Positions 16,521 to 25,690 are shown, counted from the first letter of the stretch. The stretch: DNA of 64,000 nucleotides from Comamonas thiooxydans (GCF_002157685.2 NZ_AP026738.1:1798001-1862000), one strand, 5' to 3'. Program-made: numbers and translations. Notes: generated from the sequence alone by a model not told the origin.

Positions 16521-18656
16521 TCATGCATTTTCAGCCCTATTGCCCCAATGGCGCAGGCGCAGACCGTTGGCGACCACCAGCAGGCTCACGCCCATATCGG
16601 CCAGCACGGCCAGCCACATGCTGGCATTGCCGCTGACGGCCAGAACGAAGAAGGCCAGCTTGATGCCCAGGGCCAGGCTGATGTTCTGCCAGAGCACGCT
16701 GTGCGCGCGCTGCGAGAGATCGACCACCTCGGGAATGCGGCGCAGGTCGTCGTTCATGAGCACCACATCGGCGGTCTCCATGGCCATGTCGGTGGCATGC
16801 ATGCCACCCATGGCAAAGCCTATGTCGGCCTGGGCCAGCGCTGGCGCGTCGTTGATGCCGTCGCCCGTCATGGCCGTGGGGCCGATGTCGCGCTGCAGCT
16901 CGCTCAGGGTCTTGAGCTTGTCTTCGGGCAGCATATTGCCGCGCGCATCGCTGATGCCCGCTTCCGCGGCCACCGTGCGCACGGTGGCGCTGTTGTCGCC
17001 GCTGAGCACAATGGGTTTGACGCCAAGCGCCTGCAACTGGGCCACGGCCGCCTTGGCTTGCGGGCGCAACGGGTCGGCCACGGCAAACAGCGCCTGCACG
17101 CCCTGCTCATTGGCCAGCAGGGTGACGGTTCGGCCCTGTTGCTCCTGCTGCATCAGCGCGGCCTTGAGTTCGGCGCTGTCCCATCCTTGCTCGCCCACCC
17201 AGCGTAGATTGGCCAGCGTCCAGCGTTCAGGGCCGATCTGGGCCTGCACGCCGCGGCCGGGCAGGGCCTGCAATTGCTGTGCTTCGGCAAAGTCCTTGTC
17301 GACTTGGGTCTCCAGCCCCTGGGCAATCGCGCGCGATACCGGGTGGTCGGAGCGCGATGCCAGCGCATAGGCGCGGGCTGCGGCTTCATCGCTGCCCGCT
17401 GCATTCCAGCCCTGCCAGTCCACCAGCTTGGGTGAGCCCGTGGTCAGCGTGCCGGTCTTGTCGAGTGCAATCGCCTTGAGCTGGCGGGCGGACTCCAGAG
17501 CGCTGCCGCCCTTGATGAGAATGCCGCGCTTGGCAGCAGCCGTGAGCGCGCTGACCACGGTGACCGGGGTGGACAGCACCAGGGCACAGGGGCAGGCGAT
17601 GACCAGCAAGGCCAGGGCCTGGTAAGCGGCCTGATGCCAGCTCCAGTCCAGCAGCCAGGGCGCGAGCAGGCCCAGGGCAATTGCCAGCACCAGTACGATG
17701 GGGGTGTAGATCTCGGCGAAGCGGTCAACAAAACGCTGGGTGGGGGCCTTGGAGGATTGGGCCTGCTCCACGGCATGGACGATGCGTGCAATCAGGCTGT
17801 CGCTGGCCGGCGCGGTTACACGCAGGTGCAGTTCGCCGTCCTGGTTGATGGAGCCTGCATACAGCTCGTCGCCCGGGCCTTTGTGCGCCAGCGCGCTCTC
17901 GCCCGTGATGGGGGCCTGGTTGACCGAGCTTTCGCCCTCGGTGACCAGGCCGTCGAGTGGGACGCGAGCGCCTGGCGTCACACGCAGCACGGCGCCCAGA
18001 GGCACCTCGTTGGCGGCCATGCGCAGGGTGCTGCCGTCGGGTTGCAGCACATCGGCGGTCTCTGGCGCCAGCTGCAGCAGATTGCGGATGGCCAGGCGGG
18101 CCTTGTCCATGGCCTGGTCTTCGATGCGCTCGGCCGCTGCATAAAGGGCCATGACCATGGCGGCTTCGGGCCATTGGCCGATGATGAAGGCGCCCGTGAC
18201 GGCCACGGCCATCAGTGCATGAATCCCGAGCTTGAAGCGCAGCAGATCCTTGAGACCGGCCTTGTAGACGCCCAGACCCGACAGCGCTATGCCCAGCACG
18301 GCCAGTGCCATGCCCAGGTATTGAAGCGTCGAGTTGGCGCCGTCGCCGCCAAACCAGTGGCAGGCCTCGGCCGCCAGAGCCGCCGCAAGAGCAGCGTAGA
18401 TGCGCGGCCAGCCCGGCAGCACGCCATGGTCGTGAGCATGGTCATGACCGTCACCTTCATCATGACCCTGGCTCTTGGCCGGCTCGCTGATGGAAAACGG
18501 TGCGCAGCAGCCCGTGCCGCAGCTCGATGCAGCGGTGGCGGCGACGGGTTTGGACGTGGCGGGCGCATGGGCATGGTCATGCTCATGATCGTGATCATGT
18601 GAATGACCATTGTGGCCGCCGCCATGGGCGTGGGTAGACAGGCTTTCTTGCTTCAT
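16521..18656 (-). CDS. P1B-type heavy-metal exporting ATPase (Zn/Cd/Pb class)
   Basis: A 711-residue membrane ATPase. The N-terminus is His-rich (GHSHDHDHEHDHAHA) and has SCGTGCCAP instead of a classical CxxC domain. Then come transmembrane helices, the phosphatase motif TGES, the ion site CPC in VIACPCALVLSTPV (about residue 355), the phosphorylation motif DKTGTLT (about 397) and TGDGINDAPALAQADIGFAMG. The last helix has LADMGVSLLVVANGLRL, whose Asp-x-Gly is characteristic of the Zn/Cd/Pb class. It exports divalent soft metals to the periplasm. Its regulator is the divergent MerR-type gene at 18696. Confidence 0.9.
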   Translation of the reverse strand: MKQESLSTHAHGGGHNGHSHDHDHEHDHAHAPATSKPVAATAASSCGTGCCAPFSISEPAKSQGHDEGDGHDHAHDHGVLPGWPRIYAALAAALAAEACHWFGGDGANSTLQYLGMALAVLGIALSGLGVYKAGLKDLLRFKLGIHALMAVAVTGAFIIGQWPEAAMVMALYAAAERIEDQAMDKARLAIRNLLQLAPETADVLQPDGSTLRMAANEVPLGAVLRVTPGARVPLDGLVTEGESSVNQAPITGESALAHKGPGDELYAGSINQDGELHLRVTAPASDSLIARIVHAVEQAQSSKAPTQRFVDRFAEIYTPIVLVLAIALGLLAPWLLDWSWHQAAYQALALLVIACPCALVLSTPVTVVSALTAAAKRGILIKGGSALESARQLKAIALDKTGTLTTGSPKLVDWQGWNAAGSDEAAARAYALASRSDHPVSRAIAQGLETQVDKDFAEAQQLQALPGRGVQAQIGPERWTLANLRWVGEQGWDSAELKAALMQQEQQGRTVTLLANEQGVQALFAVADPLRPQAKAAVAQLQALGVKPIVLSGDNSATVRTVAAEAGISDARGNMLPEDKLKTLSELQRDIGPTAMTGDGINDAPALAQADIGFAMGGMHATDMAMETADVVLMNDDLRRIPEVVDLSQRAHSVLWQNISLALGIKLAFFVLAVSGNASMWLAVLADMGVSLLVVANGLRLRHWGNRAENA

Positions 18657-18695
18657 GGCAGTATTGAAAACAATAAAGTCACTTCAAGGTCAAGC
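18657..18695. promoter_or_regulatory. Candidate MerR-type operator/promoter between ATPase and regulator genes
   Basis: On the minus strand TTGACC is followed by ACCTTGAAGTGACTTTATTGT, an imperfect dyad (7 of 10 arm positions match) of the size bound by MerR-family regulators in a stretched-spacer promoter. The gap to either ATG is only about 40 bases, so the first start codon of the ATPase could be too early. Confidence 0.4.
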
Positions 18696-19169
18696 ATGTC
18701 CCTCAATTCGCACGATATTCCGCGCTGGCGCATTGGCGAGGCAGCCAAGCGTTCCGGCATCGCAGCGGCCAATATCCGCTACTACGAGAAGGAACAACTG
18801 CTCTCGCCCGGCATGCGCGAGGACAACCAGTACCGGCTCTATACCGATGGCGATGTTCACAGGCTGCGTTTTATCCGGCTGTGCCGGGCCATGGATATGT
18901 CGCTCGACGAAGTGCGTACCCTGCTGGCGCTCGATGGTGCGCGCAAGGCCGATTGCGTGGCTGCCAACACAACCCTGGACGCCCATCTGGGTCATGTGCG
19001 CGAGCGGCTGGCCGAGCTGCAGGCTCTGGAGCATGAGCTGATGCAGCTGCGCAGCCAGTGCGACGGCTCGGACAGCTTTTGTCACATCATCGAGGCCTTG
19101 CATGCTCAGGCCGATGAGCCCTTGCCCGAGGGCTTGCAGGGCAGCGCTGCGGCAAAGCGCCATGTCTGA
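18696..19169 (+). CDS. MerR-family Cd(II)/Pb(II)-responsive regulator (CadR/PbrR-like)
   Basis: A 157-residue regulator: winged HTH WRIGEAAKRSG..NIRYYEKEQLL, a long dimerisation helix, and Cys87, Cys122 and Cys129 in ADCVAAN and QCDGSDSFC. Their spacing (35 and 7) equals that of the three metal-binding Cys of CadR. It should sense Cd, Pb or Zn and activate the divergent P-type ATPase gene by untwisting its promoter. The in-frame ATG at 18603 lies inside the ATPase gene and is rejected in favour of the ATG at 18696. Confidence 0.88.
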   Translation: MSLNSHDIPRWRIGEAAKRSGIAAANIRYYEKEQLLSPGMREDNQYRLYTDGDVHRLRFIRLCRAMDMSLDEVRTLLALDGARKADCVAANTTLDAHLGHVRERLAELQALEHELMQLRSQCDGSDSFCHIIEALHAQADEPLPEGLQGSAAAKRHV

Positions 19170-19226
19170 CAGACGACAACCGTGGTGGCTGCGCCCGTAC
19201 CCTGAAGCGGACGCTATCATTCCTGC

Positions 19227-20030
19227 ATGAGCTGGAGTGAAACCACCATCAAGCTGCCGGGGCGGATCTGGGCCGCGCTGGGCGCGCAGGCCCTGGCGTG
19301 GTGGCGCAGCATTTATCTGACAGCCGTGCTGCTGGTGTTGGTCAGCTCGCCGTCGAGCTACCAGAAGCGCGGGCGGGCCATGCTGGCCCAGCAGATGTTT
19401 GCGCAGACCGCCCCCATACTGACAGGCTTTACCGCGCTGGCGGCCCTGCTGTGTGCGGTGATTGCGCGCATCGTCATTGTCACTGCACAAAGTTACGGCC
19501 TGTCGCGCTATGCGCTGGATCTGGTGGTGCGGGTGATGGTGATCGAGCTGATACCGCTGACGGCCGCACTGTTTGTGGCCATGCGCTGCACCATTCCAGC
19601 CGGCGTGCAGGTGGTGCAGATGCGTATGCAGGGCCAGCTCGCGAAGTGGAAGACGCAAGGCATTGACCCTGTCCGTGCGGCGCTGGTGCCGCGTGCGGCG
19701 GCGGGCGTTTTTGCCGCCATCACATTGGCCGCACTCAGCTGCATCGTTGCCTTGGTCACCGTGTATCTGAGCGTCTACGGCTTCAGCCTGGCCGGGTTTG
19801 GTGCGTACACGCGCATCTTTGGCCAGATCTTCACACCGTCGCTGACGCTGGTGTTCGTGCTCAAGACCTGGTTTTTCAGCCTCACGGTGGCCGTCATGCC
19901 GCTGGCCTCTGCCATGTACACGCCGGTTGCGCGACACAGGCAGGGCGGGGCGGAGCTGGGTGGCTTTGCACGCATGTTTGCCGTGTTGCTCCTGATCGAG
20001 GTGATCTCGCTCATGGGCAACTATTACTAA
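19227..20030 (+). CDS. MlaE-family ABC transporter permease
   Basis: A 267-residue integral membrane protein with about five hydrophobic segments and the MlaE-type core (IVIVTAQSYGLSRYALDLVV, VMVIELIPLTAALFVAMRC, then MRMQGQLAKWKTQGIDP). It would be the permease of a phospholipid or lipid importer/exporter like MlaFEDB. The MCE protein gene follows after 13 bases, but no ATPase (MlaF-like) gene is in this operon. Confidence 0.82.
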   Translation: MSWSETTIKLPGRIWAALGAQALAWWRSIYLTAVLLVLVSSPSSYQKRGRAMLAQQMFAQTAPILTGFTALAALLCAVIARIVIVTAQSYGLSRYALDLVVRVMVIELIPLTAALFVAMRCTIPAGVQVVQMRMQGQLAKWKTQGIDPVRAALVPRAAAGVFAAITLAALSCIVALVTVYLSVYGFSLAGFGAYTRIFGQIFTPSLTLVFVLKTWFFSLTVAVMPLASAMYTPVARHRQGGAELGGFARMFAVLLLIEVISLMGNYY

Positions 20031-20043
20031 AAAGGATGGAGCC

Positions 20044-21033
20044 ATGAGCGAAACGCGTATGGCCGAGGAGCAACTGATCGACGAGGAGTTGCTCAGCCTC
20101 AAACCCGTCGCGCATCTGCGCGCCAAGGCAGCCGCGCTGCTGGCGCTGACCCTGGTATTGATTCTGAGTGCGGCCGCTTATCTGCTCTACGCGCGCGGAG
20201 TGTTCGAGCCTACGCAGCGTCTGGTGCTGACGGCCGATGACTCCGAGGGCGTGATCGTAGGCATGGACATGACGTTCTCGGGCTTTCCCATAGGCCGCGT
20301 GCGCAAGATAGAGCTGGCCGAGGACGGCTCGGTTCGCATTCTGGTCGATGTGACCGAAAAGGATGCCCACTGGCTGCGCCAGTCCAGCGTGTTCACGCTG
20401 GTCAAGGGACTGGTGGGCGGCACCACCATCAAGGCCTATACGGGCATGCTGGGCGATGCGCCGCTGCCGCCGGACTCCGTGCGGCCCGTGCTCAGCGGTG
20501 ATGCCACGGCAGAGCTGCCTCAGATCATCAGTTCCGCCAAGGAGGTGCTGGCCAATGTTGCGGCGCTGACCGCCACAGATTCGGCATTGGGCGGATCGCT
20601 GGCCGAAGTGCGCAAGCTGGCCGAGCGCATGCAGGGCCAGGGCGGGGTTCTCGGAGCGGTGCTGGGCAGCGACGAGGAAGCGAAGAAGGTCGGCCAGATG
20701 CTGGAGCGCGCCAACTCCTTGCTCGGACGCATGGACCGCATGGTGGCGCGCGCCGACAGCCAGGTCTTCGATGCAAACGGCGTCATGCCCCAGGTCAAGG
20801 CCACTATGGAGCAGCTCAACGGCTTGCTGGCTGATACGCGCAAAAGCATGGCCAAGGTCGACGCCGTACTGGCCGATATGCAGGTGGTGGGCAGCAATGC
20901 CCGCGAGGCCTCGACCGACCTGGGTGCGCTGCGCGCCGAGGTCGAAAGCAATCTGCTGAGGCTGGAGTCTGTGCTCAACGATCTGCAGCGCAAATGGCCG
21001 TTTTCCCACAAGCCGGAGTTGAAGCTGCCATGA
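20044..21033 (+). CDS. MCE/MlaD-family lipid-binding protein
   Basis: A 329-residue protein with one N-terminal membrane anchor (residues ~32-52, AAALLALTLVLILSAAAYLL). An MCE domain follows (EGVIVGMDMTFSGFPIGRVRKIEL, VKGLVGGTTIKAYTG), then a long helical C-terminal region that probably forms a needle or barrel. It sits in the periplasm and carries lipid for the MlaE-like permease encoded upstream. Confidence 0.85.
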   Translation: MSETRMAEEQLIDEELLSLKPVAHLRAKAAALLALTLVLILSAAAYLLYARGVFEPTQRLVLTADDSEGVIVGMDMTFSGFPIGRVRKIELAEDGSVRILVDVTEKDAHWLRQSSVFTLVKGLVGGTTIKAYTGMLGDAPLPPDSVRPVLSGDATAELPQIISSAKEVLANVAALTATDSALGGSLAEVRKLAERMQGQGGVLGAVLGSDEEAKKVGQMLERANSLLGRMDRMVARADSQVFDANGVMPQVKATMEQLNGLLADTRKSMAKVDAVLADMQVVGSNAREASTDLGALRAEVESNLLRLESVLNDLQRKWPFSHKPELKLP

Positions 21034-21734
21034 CGCAAAAAATCAATCAAAAACAGACTCTAGGTCAATGTGGGAGAGCGATAGCTGCTATATCTGTCAT
21101 AGCGATTTCAGCCTGTGGCAACCAAGCCCCGGCACCGGATTGGGCCTTGAGTGCCGAAGCTGCGGCACAAAAAGCCACCCAGGCCTATTTGCAGGGGCAT
21201 CAGCGTGTGGAGGCGCTGCAGTGGCAGAAGGCGCGCGATGCCGTGGCCAGCACCGGTCAGCCCGCACAGGCCGCCAAGCTGGAGTTGATGCGCTGCGCGG
21301 CGCAGGTGGCCAGCCTGGACTGGAATGGCTGCCCGGCCTATGAGGCGCTGGCGCAGGATGCGGGCAAGCAAGAGCAGGCCTATGCCCGCTATCTGCAGGC
21401 CAGTCCACAAGCGGGTGATATAGAGCTTTTGCCCGAGGCGCAGCGTGCCGTGGCGCGGCAACTGCTCGGTGGCGGCGCAGGTGGTGCAGCAGTGGCCGAG
21501 ATCAAGGATCCGCTATCGAGACTGGTGGCGGCGGGTGTGCTGCTGCGTGGTGGCGCTGCGGTGCCTGGCCTGCTGCAGCAAGGCGTCGATACCGCTTCGG
21601 AGCAAGGCTGGCGCAGGCCTTTGATGGCCTGGCTTCTGCTGCAACTCAAGGCAGCGCAGCAGGGCGGCGATGTGGAACAACAGGCGCAGCTGCAGCGTCG
21701 GCTGAAGCTTCTGGAGACATCCGCACCCAAGTGA
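21030..21734 (+). CDS. Outer-membrane lipoprotein of the MCE operon, helical
   Basis: A 234-residue protein from the ATG at 21030, which overlaps the stop codon of the MCE gene (ATGA). The signal segment AIAAISVIAISACG ends in a lipobox Cys. The mature part is Ala/Gln-rich and helical with tetratricopeptide-like spacing, not recognised as MlaC. It is probably an auxiliary component of the MCE system, given the coupling. Confidence 0.7.
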   Translation: MTQKINQKQTLGQCGRAIAAISVIAISACGNQAPAPDWALSAEAAAQKATQAYLQGHQRVEALQWQKARDAVASTGQPAQAAKLELMRCAAQVASLDWNGCPAYEALAQDAGKQEQAYARYLQASPQAGDIELLPEAQRAVARQLLGGGAGGAAVAEIKDPLSRLVAAGVLLRGGAAVPGLLQQGVDTASEQGWRRPLMAWLLLQLKAAQQGGDVEQQAQLQRRLKLLETSAPK

Positions 21735-21760
21735 ACAGGCAGGCCACCGGGTTGGAAATA

Positions 21761-21789
21761 AAAAAGCGAGGCTCAGGCCTCGCTTTTTT
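21761..21789. terminator. Bidirectional rho-independent terminator
   Basis: GCGAGGC and GCCTCGC form a stem around TCAG, with five As before and six Ts after, so it can act on both strands. It lies between the MCE operon and the convergent porin gene. Confidence 0.85.
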
Positions 21790-21827
21790 GCGGATGGGCG
21801 AGCCAGAGGCCCGCTCAAACCCGGTGC

Positions 21828-22865
21828 TTAGAAGCGGTGACGGATACCGGCGATCAGGCTGGTGCCGCTCTTGGGGTTGGCATCGGTCACACGGTCATAC
21901 ATCAGAGCGGTGTAGACATCGGTGCGCTTGGACAGGAAGTGGTCGTAGCCCAGAGTCGCTGTGGTGCGGGTGGCGTCGGTGGCCGCTTCATACTTGGTGC
22001 GGGCCACGGCGGCCTTGACGGTACCGGGTGTGCCGGAGACAGGAATGTCCAGGCCCAGCGAGTAGGTCTTGCTCTTGCTATCCAGATCCTTGACCTTGGC
22101 CTGGCCGTAGGTGGCGTAGAGCTTCACGACGTTGAAGTTGTAGCTGCCGCCAACCATCCAGTCGCTCTTGGTAGGCATGACGGTGCCGCTGCCGGGGTTG
22201 GTGATCTGGTCACGCTCGTAGAAGGCCGTCAGGCTCAGAGGACCGTTGAAGTACAGGGCGTTCACGCCGACGTTCTTCTTGCTCTTGTTGCCAGGAGTCG
22301 TTTGCTCGCCGAACTGGTAGTAGACATTGGCAGTCAGACCACCGAAGCTAGGTGTCGTGTAGACCAGCATATTGCTCCAGCCGGTGTCGGCGGGCGTTGT
22401 CAGGCGGTTGCCGCCCCAGGCTGCGGTGGGCGTGTTCGCGTGCAGTACCAGAGGCGAGATGGTGAACGAATCGCCGAAGGGGTTGGTCAGAATGGTGGGC
22501 AGGAAGTTGGGCGCCTTGTCGCGGCCCAGGCCGATGCGGCCGAAGCTGCCGTTCAGGCCGACGTTGGCGTCGCGCGAGAAGAAGGTATCGCCGGGGAAGC
22601 GGCCGGGTTCACCCGTATCCATGCGCATGAAGGCGGTGAGGTTGAAATCGACCTTCAGGCCGCTGCCCAGGTCTTCCGTGCCTTTCAGGCCCCACCAGGA
22701 TGTGGTCATGCCGCCGGAGCCAACAACGCCCTTGCGGTCCTGGCCGGCCATTTTTACCGAGCCGGCATACATATCGGCCAGTCCGGTCAGTTGCACATTG
22801 CTCTGGGCAAAAGCGGCGCCGGAGCAGGCCAGGGCAGCAGCCATGGCGATAAAAGCAGTCTTCAT
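21828..22865 (-). CDS. Gram-negative porin (OmpC-like, betaproteobacterial)
   Basis: A 345-residue outer-membrane barrel with signal peptide (MKTAFIAMAAALACSGAAFA-Q), the early-strand motif VQLTGLADMYAG, the WWGLKGTEDLGSGLKVDFNL segment typical of Burkholderiales porins, and a C-terminal Phe (GIRHRF) for BAM assembly. It should be a general diffusion or anion-selective trimeric porin. Confidence 0.92.
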   Translation of the reverse strand: MKTAFIAMAAALACSGAAFAQSNVQLTGLADMYAGSVKMAGQDRKGVVGSGGMTTSWWGLKGTEDLGSGLKVDFNLTAFMRMDTGEPGRFPGDTFFSRDANVGLNGSFGRIGLGRDKAPNFLPTILTNPFGDSFTISPLVLHANTPTAAWGGNRLTTPADTGWSNMLVYTTPSFGGLTANVYYQFGEQTTPGNKSKKNVGVNALYFNGPLSLTAFYERDQITNPGSGTVMPTKSDWMVGGSYNFNVVKLYATYGQAKVKDLDSKSKTYSLGLDIPVSGTPGTVKAAVARTKYEAATDATRTTATLGYDHFLSKRTDVYTALMYDRVTDANPKSGTSLIAGIRHRF

Positions 22866-23413
22866 GAGTGTCCTCTCGAGTTAGATATTGGATTTACGTT
22901 TTGAAATATAGCGGGGGTTTGTATACAGCTTGCTCTGCAGTTCCGCGGATGCCGATGAAATCATCTTTTCAGCGATATGACAGTGGTTTTTTTACCTCAA
23001 GGACTCAGGGAAATCTCTTGTGTGCACCGTGTTGGTGCTATCGATATTGCCGTGCAAAGCGGCTGGGTGAAGCCTGCCGAGCGAGAGTGAGTACTGAGGG
23101 TTTCGTGATCAAGGAATAACAGTCATTCCTGGTGGACGGGGTTTGACCAGGAGGTTCGGGGATGACAGCGTCAGCGGATGGAACAGGAGTGACTCGGCGA
23201 TGGATGTCTGCTTGGAATCGCTGAAGCGCCCACTCTTGTGGTTCCCTCGGGCAGTCTTGACCAGGCCTTGCGCAGGGCTCGCGATTGGCCAGAGTGTGCT
23301 GAGCGCTTGTGCGGCCGGGCGTGCGTTGATATCAGGCCTGCAGCTTTCCGCACCAGTTCGATACTTTTTTGAAAAAAGTGCGCGTTTTCCCCGGGGAGGG
23401 TGTTTTTCCTCCC
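22866..23413. other. Non-coding stretch upstream of porin and first tRNA-Pro
   Basis: About 550 bases with no gene that I can support. The porin promoter should lie in the first part. The short open frames on both strands have no start context or recognisable product. A TATAAT box at 23414-23419 just beyond it is the likely -10 of the first tRNA gene. Confidence 0.5.
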
Positions 23414-23433
23414 TATAATTCATCCCATCGACA

Positions 23434-23510
23434 CGGAATGTAGCGCAGCCTGGTAGCGCACTTGCATGGGGTGCAAGGGGTCGCGAGTTCGAATCCCGCC
23501 ATTCCGACCA
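23434..23510 (+). tRNA. tRNA-Pro (anticodon GGG), copy 1
   Basis: A 77-nt cloverleaf: acceptor CGGAATG/CATTCCG, D-arm GCGC..GCGC, anticodon stem CTTGC/GCAAG with loop ATGGGGT (anticodon GGG), T-loop TTCGAAT, and encoded CCA. The T-stem GCGAG/CCCGC has one A-C mismatch. A TATAAT at 23414-23419 is well placed as -10. Confidence 0.95.
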
Positions 23511-23515
23511 ATTTG

Positions 23516-23548
23516 AAAAGGCCTGTGATGAAAATCACAGGCCTTTTT
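23516..23548 (+). terminator. Terminator after tRNA-Pro copy 1
   Basis: A 13-bp stem AAAGGCCTGTGAT/ATCACAGGCCTTT around GAAA, followed by Ts, directly after the tRNA. Confidence 0.9.
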
Positions 23549-23691
23549 CAATGCCGATTCTAAGGTCGCTGCGAGGTTTGCTATGAAACCTGCAGCGCCA
23601 GATGACCGTCGTGGCTAATAACCGAGCAACTGCTTGAGTTGCGGCCTTCCCAAAAGATGGTCGAAAATCGGTTACAATAGCGTCATCGACA

Positions 23692-23768
23692 CGGAATGTA
23701 GCGCAGCCTGGTAGCGCACTTGCATGGGGTGCAAGGGGTCGCGAGTTCGAATCCCGCCATTCCGACCA
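23692..23768 (+). tRNA. tRNA-Pro (anticodon GGG), copy 2
   Basis: Identical over all 77 bases to copy 1, including the T-stem mismatch and the preceding CATCGACA. Its own upstream region has TACAAT (23673-23678) as a -10-like box, so it is separately transcribed. Confidence 0.95.
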
Positions 23769-23773
23769 TATTG

Positions 23774-23806
23774 AAAAGGCCTGTGATGCAAATCACGGGC
23801 CTTTTT
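23774..23806 (+). terminator. Terminator after tRNA-Pro copy 2
   Basis: AAAGGCCTGTGAT pairs with ATCACGGGCCTTT around GCAA and is followed by Ts. It differs from the copy-1 terminator at two positions. Confidence 0.9.
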
Positions 23807-23877
23807 CTATTTCAGCTCTCCTGTTCGAGGAGAACAACAACCAGGCGCATGTCTCGCGACTTTGGGAGACTCCATCC

Positions 23878-24312
23878 CTAAACCTGCGGCTCCGGCCTGA
23901 GCCACAGCCAGAGCAATACGCAGGCCATGATGCTCAGTGTCATGGCAGTGAGCCATGGCTTGTACGAGAAATACAGAATCAGCAGGCTGCTGGCGCCCAT
24001 GCTGACGGTTGCCGTCCATTTGGCACGGCGGCTGACCTTGCCGCCAGTGTCCCAGTTGTGCAGCAGCGGGCCGAACACACGGTGCGCATAGAGCCAGCGA
24101 TGCAGTCTGGGCGAGCTGCGCACCGCCGCCCAGGCGGCCATCAATATGAATACCGTGGTGGGCATGCCGGGAATCACGGCGCCTATCAGCCCCAATATCA
24201 CGCAAACCAGCGCAAAGGCAATGAGCAGATAGCGCAGCGGCGCGGAAAGCTGCTTGGACTCCAAGTGCGGTTCTTCGCGAGGGGTTTCGGGCGGTGGTGG
24301 CAGATCGTTCAT
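23878..24312 (-). CDS. YbaN-family (DUF454) inner-membrane protein
   Basis: A 144-residue protein with a Pro/Glu-rich N-terminus and three to four hydrophobic segments. The family signature is clear: LGLIGAVIPGMPTTVFILMA, then AVRSSPRLHRWLYAHRVFGP and the LLHNWDTGGKVSRRAKW loop. Molecular function of the family is not established. Confidence 0.85.
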   Translation of the reverse strand: MNDLPPPPETPREEPHLESKQLSAPLRYLLIAFALVCVILGLIGAVIPGMPTTVFILMAAWAAVRSSPRLHRWLYAHRVFGPLLHNWDTGGKVSRRAKWTATVSMGASSLLILYFSYKPWLTAMTLSIMACVLLWLWLRPEPQV

Positions 24313-24530
24313 GAGGCAGAGGGTGGGCCGCAGAAACTGGTGAAGCTGCAGCCTGGCACGGCTCCCATATTAGTCAGCATTGCAGACCGTTCGGGCTTTG
24401 TGGCTGCAGATGCTGGCGGTATTTGTCACGTCCTTGTCCCTGCTTGCGCGGAGTGCAACCGCATAATCGGTGCGCATGGCCTGGCGACCGATTGGCGACC
24501 AGCAATGGAATTGATTCAAGGAGCAACACA

Positions 24531-25634
24531 ATGACCCCCACCCCGAGCGCCGATATGTCCGATGTGATTGCCGAAGTCCGTGGCAAGCTGGGCATGATTA
24601 CGCTCAACCGTCCCAAGGCGCTCAACGCGCTGTCTCTGGGCATGGTGCGCGATCTGCTGGGCACTTTGCTGGCCTGGCAAAAAGACGACTCGATTCTGGG
24701 CGTGGCCATTCGTGGCAGCAACAAGGAAGGGGTGTTCGGGGCGTTCTGCGCCGGTGGTGACATCCGCTTTCTGCATGCGGCCGGCAGCAGTGGCAATCCT
24801 CAACTCGAAGACTTTTTCACCGAGGAATATGCGCTCAACCATCTGATTCATAGCTTCGGCAAGCCCTATATCGCCTTCATGGACGGCATCGTCATGGGCG
24901 GTGGCATGGGTATCAGCCAGGGCGGCTCGCTGCGTATCGTGACCGAGCGCACCAAGATGGCCATGCCCGAGACGGCCATTGGCCTGTTCCCCGATGTGGG
25001 CGGTGGCTATTTCCTATCGCGCTGCCCCGGTGCCGTGGGCGAATGGCTGGCCTTGACCGGCGATACCATCGGCGCGGGCGATGCCCTGGCGTTTGGTCTT
25101 GCCGATGGCTGCATTCCTGCCGAACAGCAGACAGAGCTGTGGGAGACCCTCGCGACCACGGACTTTGCCAATGTGGAGGCGCTCAACGCCGTGGTGCGCT
25201 CTCGCTTTGTGAGTGCCGAGCCAAAGACAGTCCATCATCGCGCGGAAATCGATGCCTGTTTTTCTCAACCCACGGTGGCTGCGGTTGTGCAGGCCTTGCA
25301 GGCTGGCAGCGACTGGGCCCAGGCCGAAGCTGCCACGCTGCGCAAGCGCTCGCCTCTGATGCTGCATGTGGTGCTGGAGCAGATCCGCCGCGCGCGCCAG
25401 ATGAGTCTGGCCGAAGATCTGCGCATGGAGCGCGATATGGTGCGCCACTGCTTTTATCTGCGCCCGGGTCGCAGCGAGACCGTGGAAGGCGTCCGCGCAC
25501 TGGCGGTGGACAAGGATCACAGCCCGCGCTGGAATCCCGCCAGCATCGAAGAGGTGAGCGATTCCGAGTGGCGTGCGTTCTTTGACAGCCCATGGCCTGC
25601 GCACTCGCACCCGCTGGCGGCGCTGAAGGACTGA
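24531..25634 (+). CDS. Enoyl-CoA hydratase/isomerase family protein, 3-hydroxyisobutyryl-CoA hydrolase-like
   Basis: A 367-residue crotonase-fold enzyme: ITLNRPKALNALSLGMV, oxyanion-hole motifs GAFCAGGDIRFLH and MDGIVMGGGMGIS, then ETAIGLFPDVGGGYFLSR with Glu and Asp in the positions used by 3-hydroxyisobutyryl-CoA hydrolase. The extended C-terminal ~110 residues (MLHVVLEQIRRARQMSLAED) also match that subfamily. The likely reaction is in valine catabolism. The ATG at 24531 is preceded by AAGGAG; the open frame from 24423 has no such signal. Confidence 0.87.
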   Translation: MTPTPSADMSDVIAEVRGKLGMITLNRPKALNALSLGMVRDLLGTLLAWQKDDSILGVAIRGSNKEGVFGAFCAGGDIRFLHAAGSSGNPQLEDFFTEEYALNHLIHSFGKPYIAFMDGIVMGGGMGISQGGSLRIVTERTKMAMPETAIGLFPDVGGGYFLSRCPGAVGEWLALTGDTIGAGDALAFGLADGCIPAEQQTELWETLATTDFANVEALNAVVRSRFVSAEPKTVHHRAEIDACFSQPTVAAVVQALQAGSDWAQAEAATLRKRSPLMLHVVLEQIRRARQMSLAEDLRMERDMVRHCFYLRPGRSETVEGVRALAVDKDHSPRWNPASIEEVSDSEWRAFFDSPWPAHSHPLAALKD

Positions 25635-25651
25635 TTGAAGTCCTCATTCAA

Positions 25652-25690
25652 AAAGCCCGGCAGGTTTGTGGCCTGTCGGGCTTTGTTTTT
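25652..25690 (+). terminator. Rho-independent terminator after the hydrolase gene
   Basis: AAAGCCCGGCAGG pairs with CCTGTCGGGCTTT (one G-T pair) around TTTGTGG, followed by GTTTTT. Confidence 0.85.

Noticed and set aside
18690..20126. 478-codon minus-strand frame
   Set aside because: Antisense to the MerR-type regulator and the MlaE-type permease, both clearly supported on the plus strand.
22868..23423. Short frames on both strands before the tRNA genes
   Set aside because: No start context, no recognisable product, and they overlap one another.
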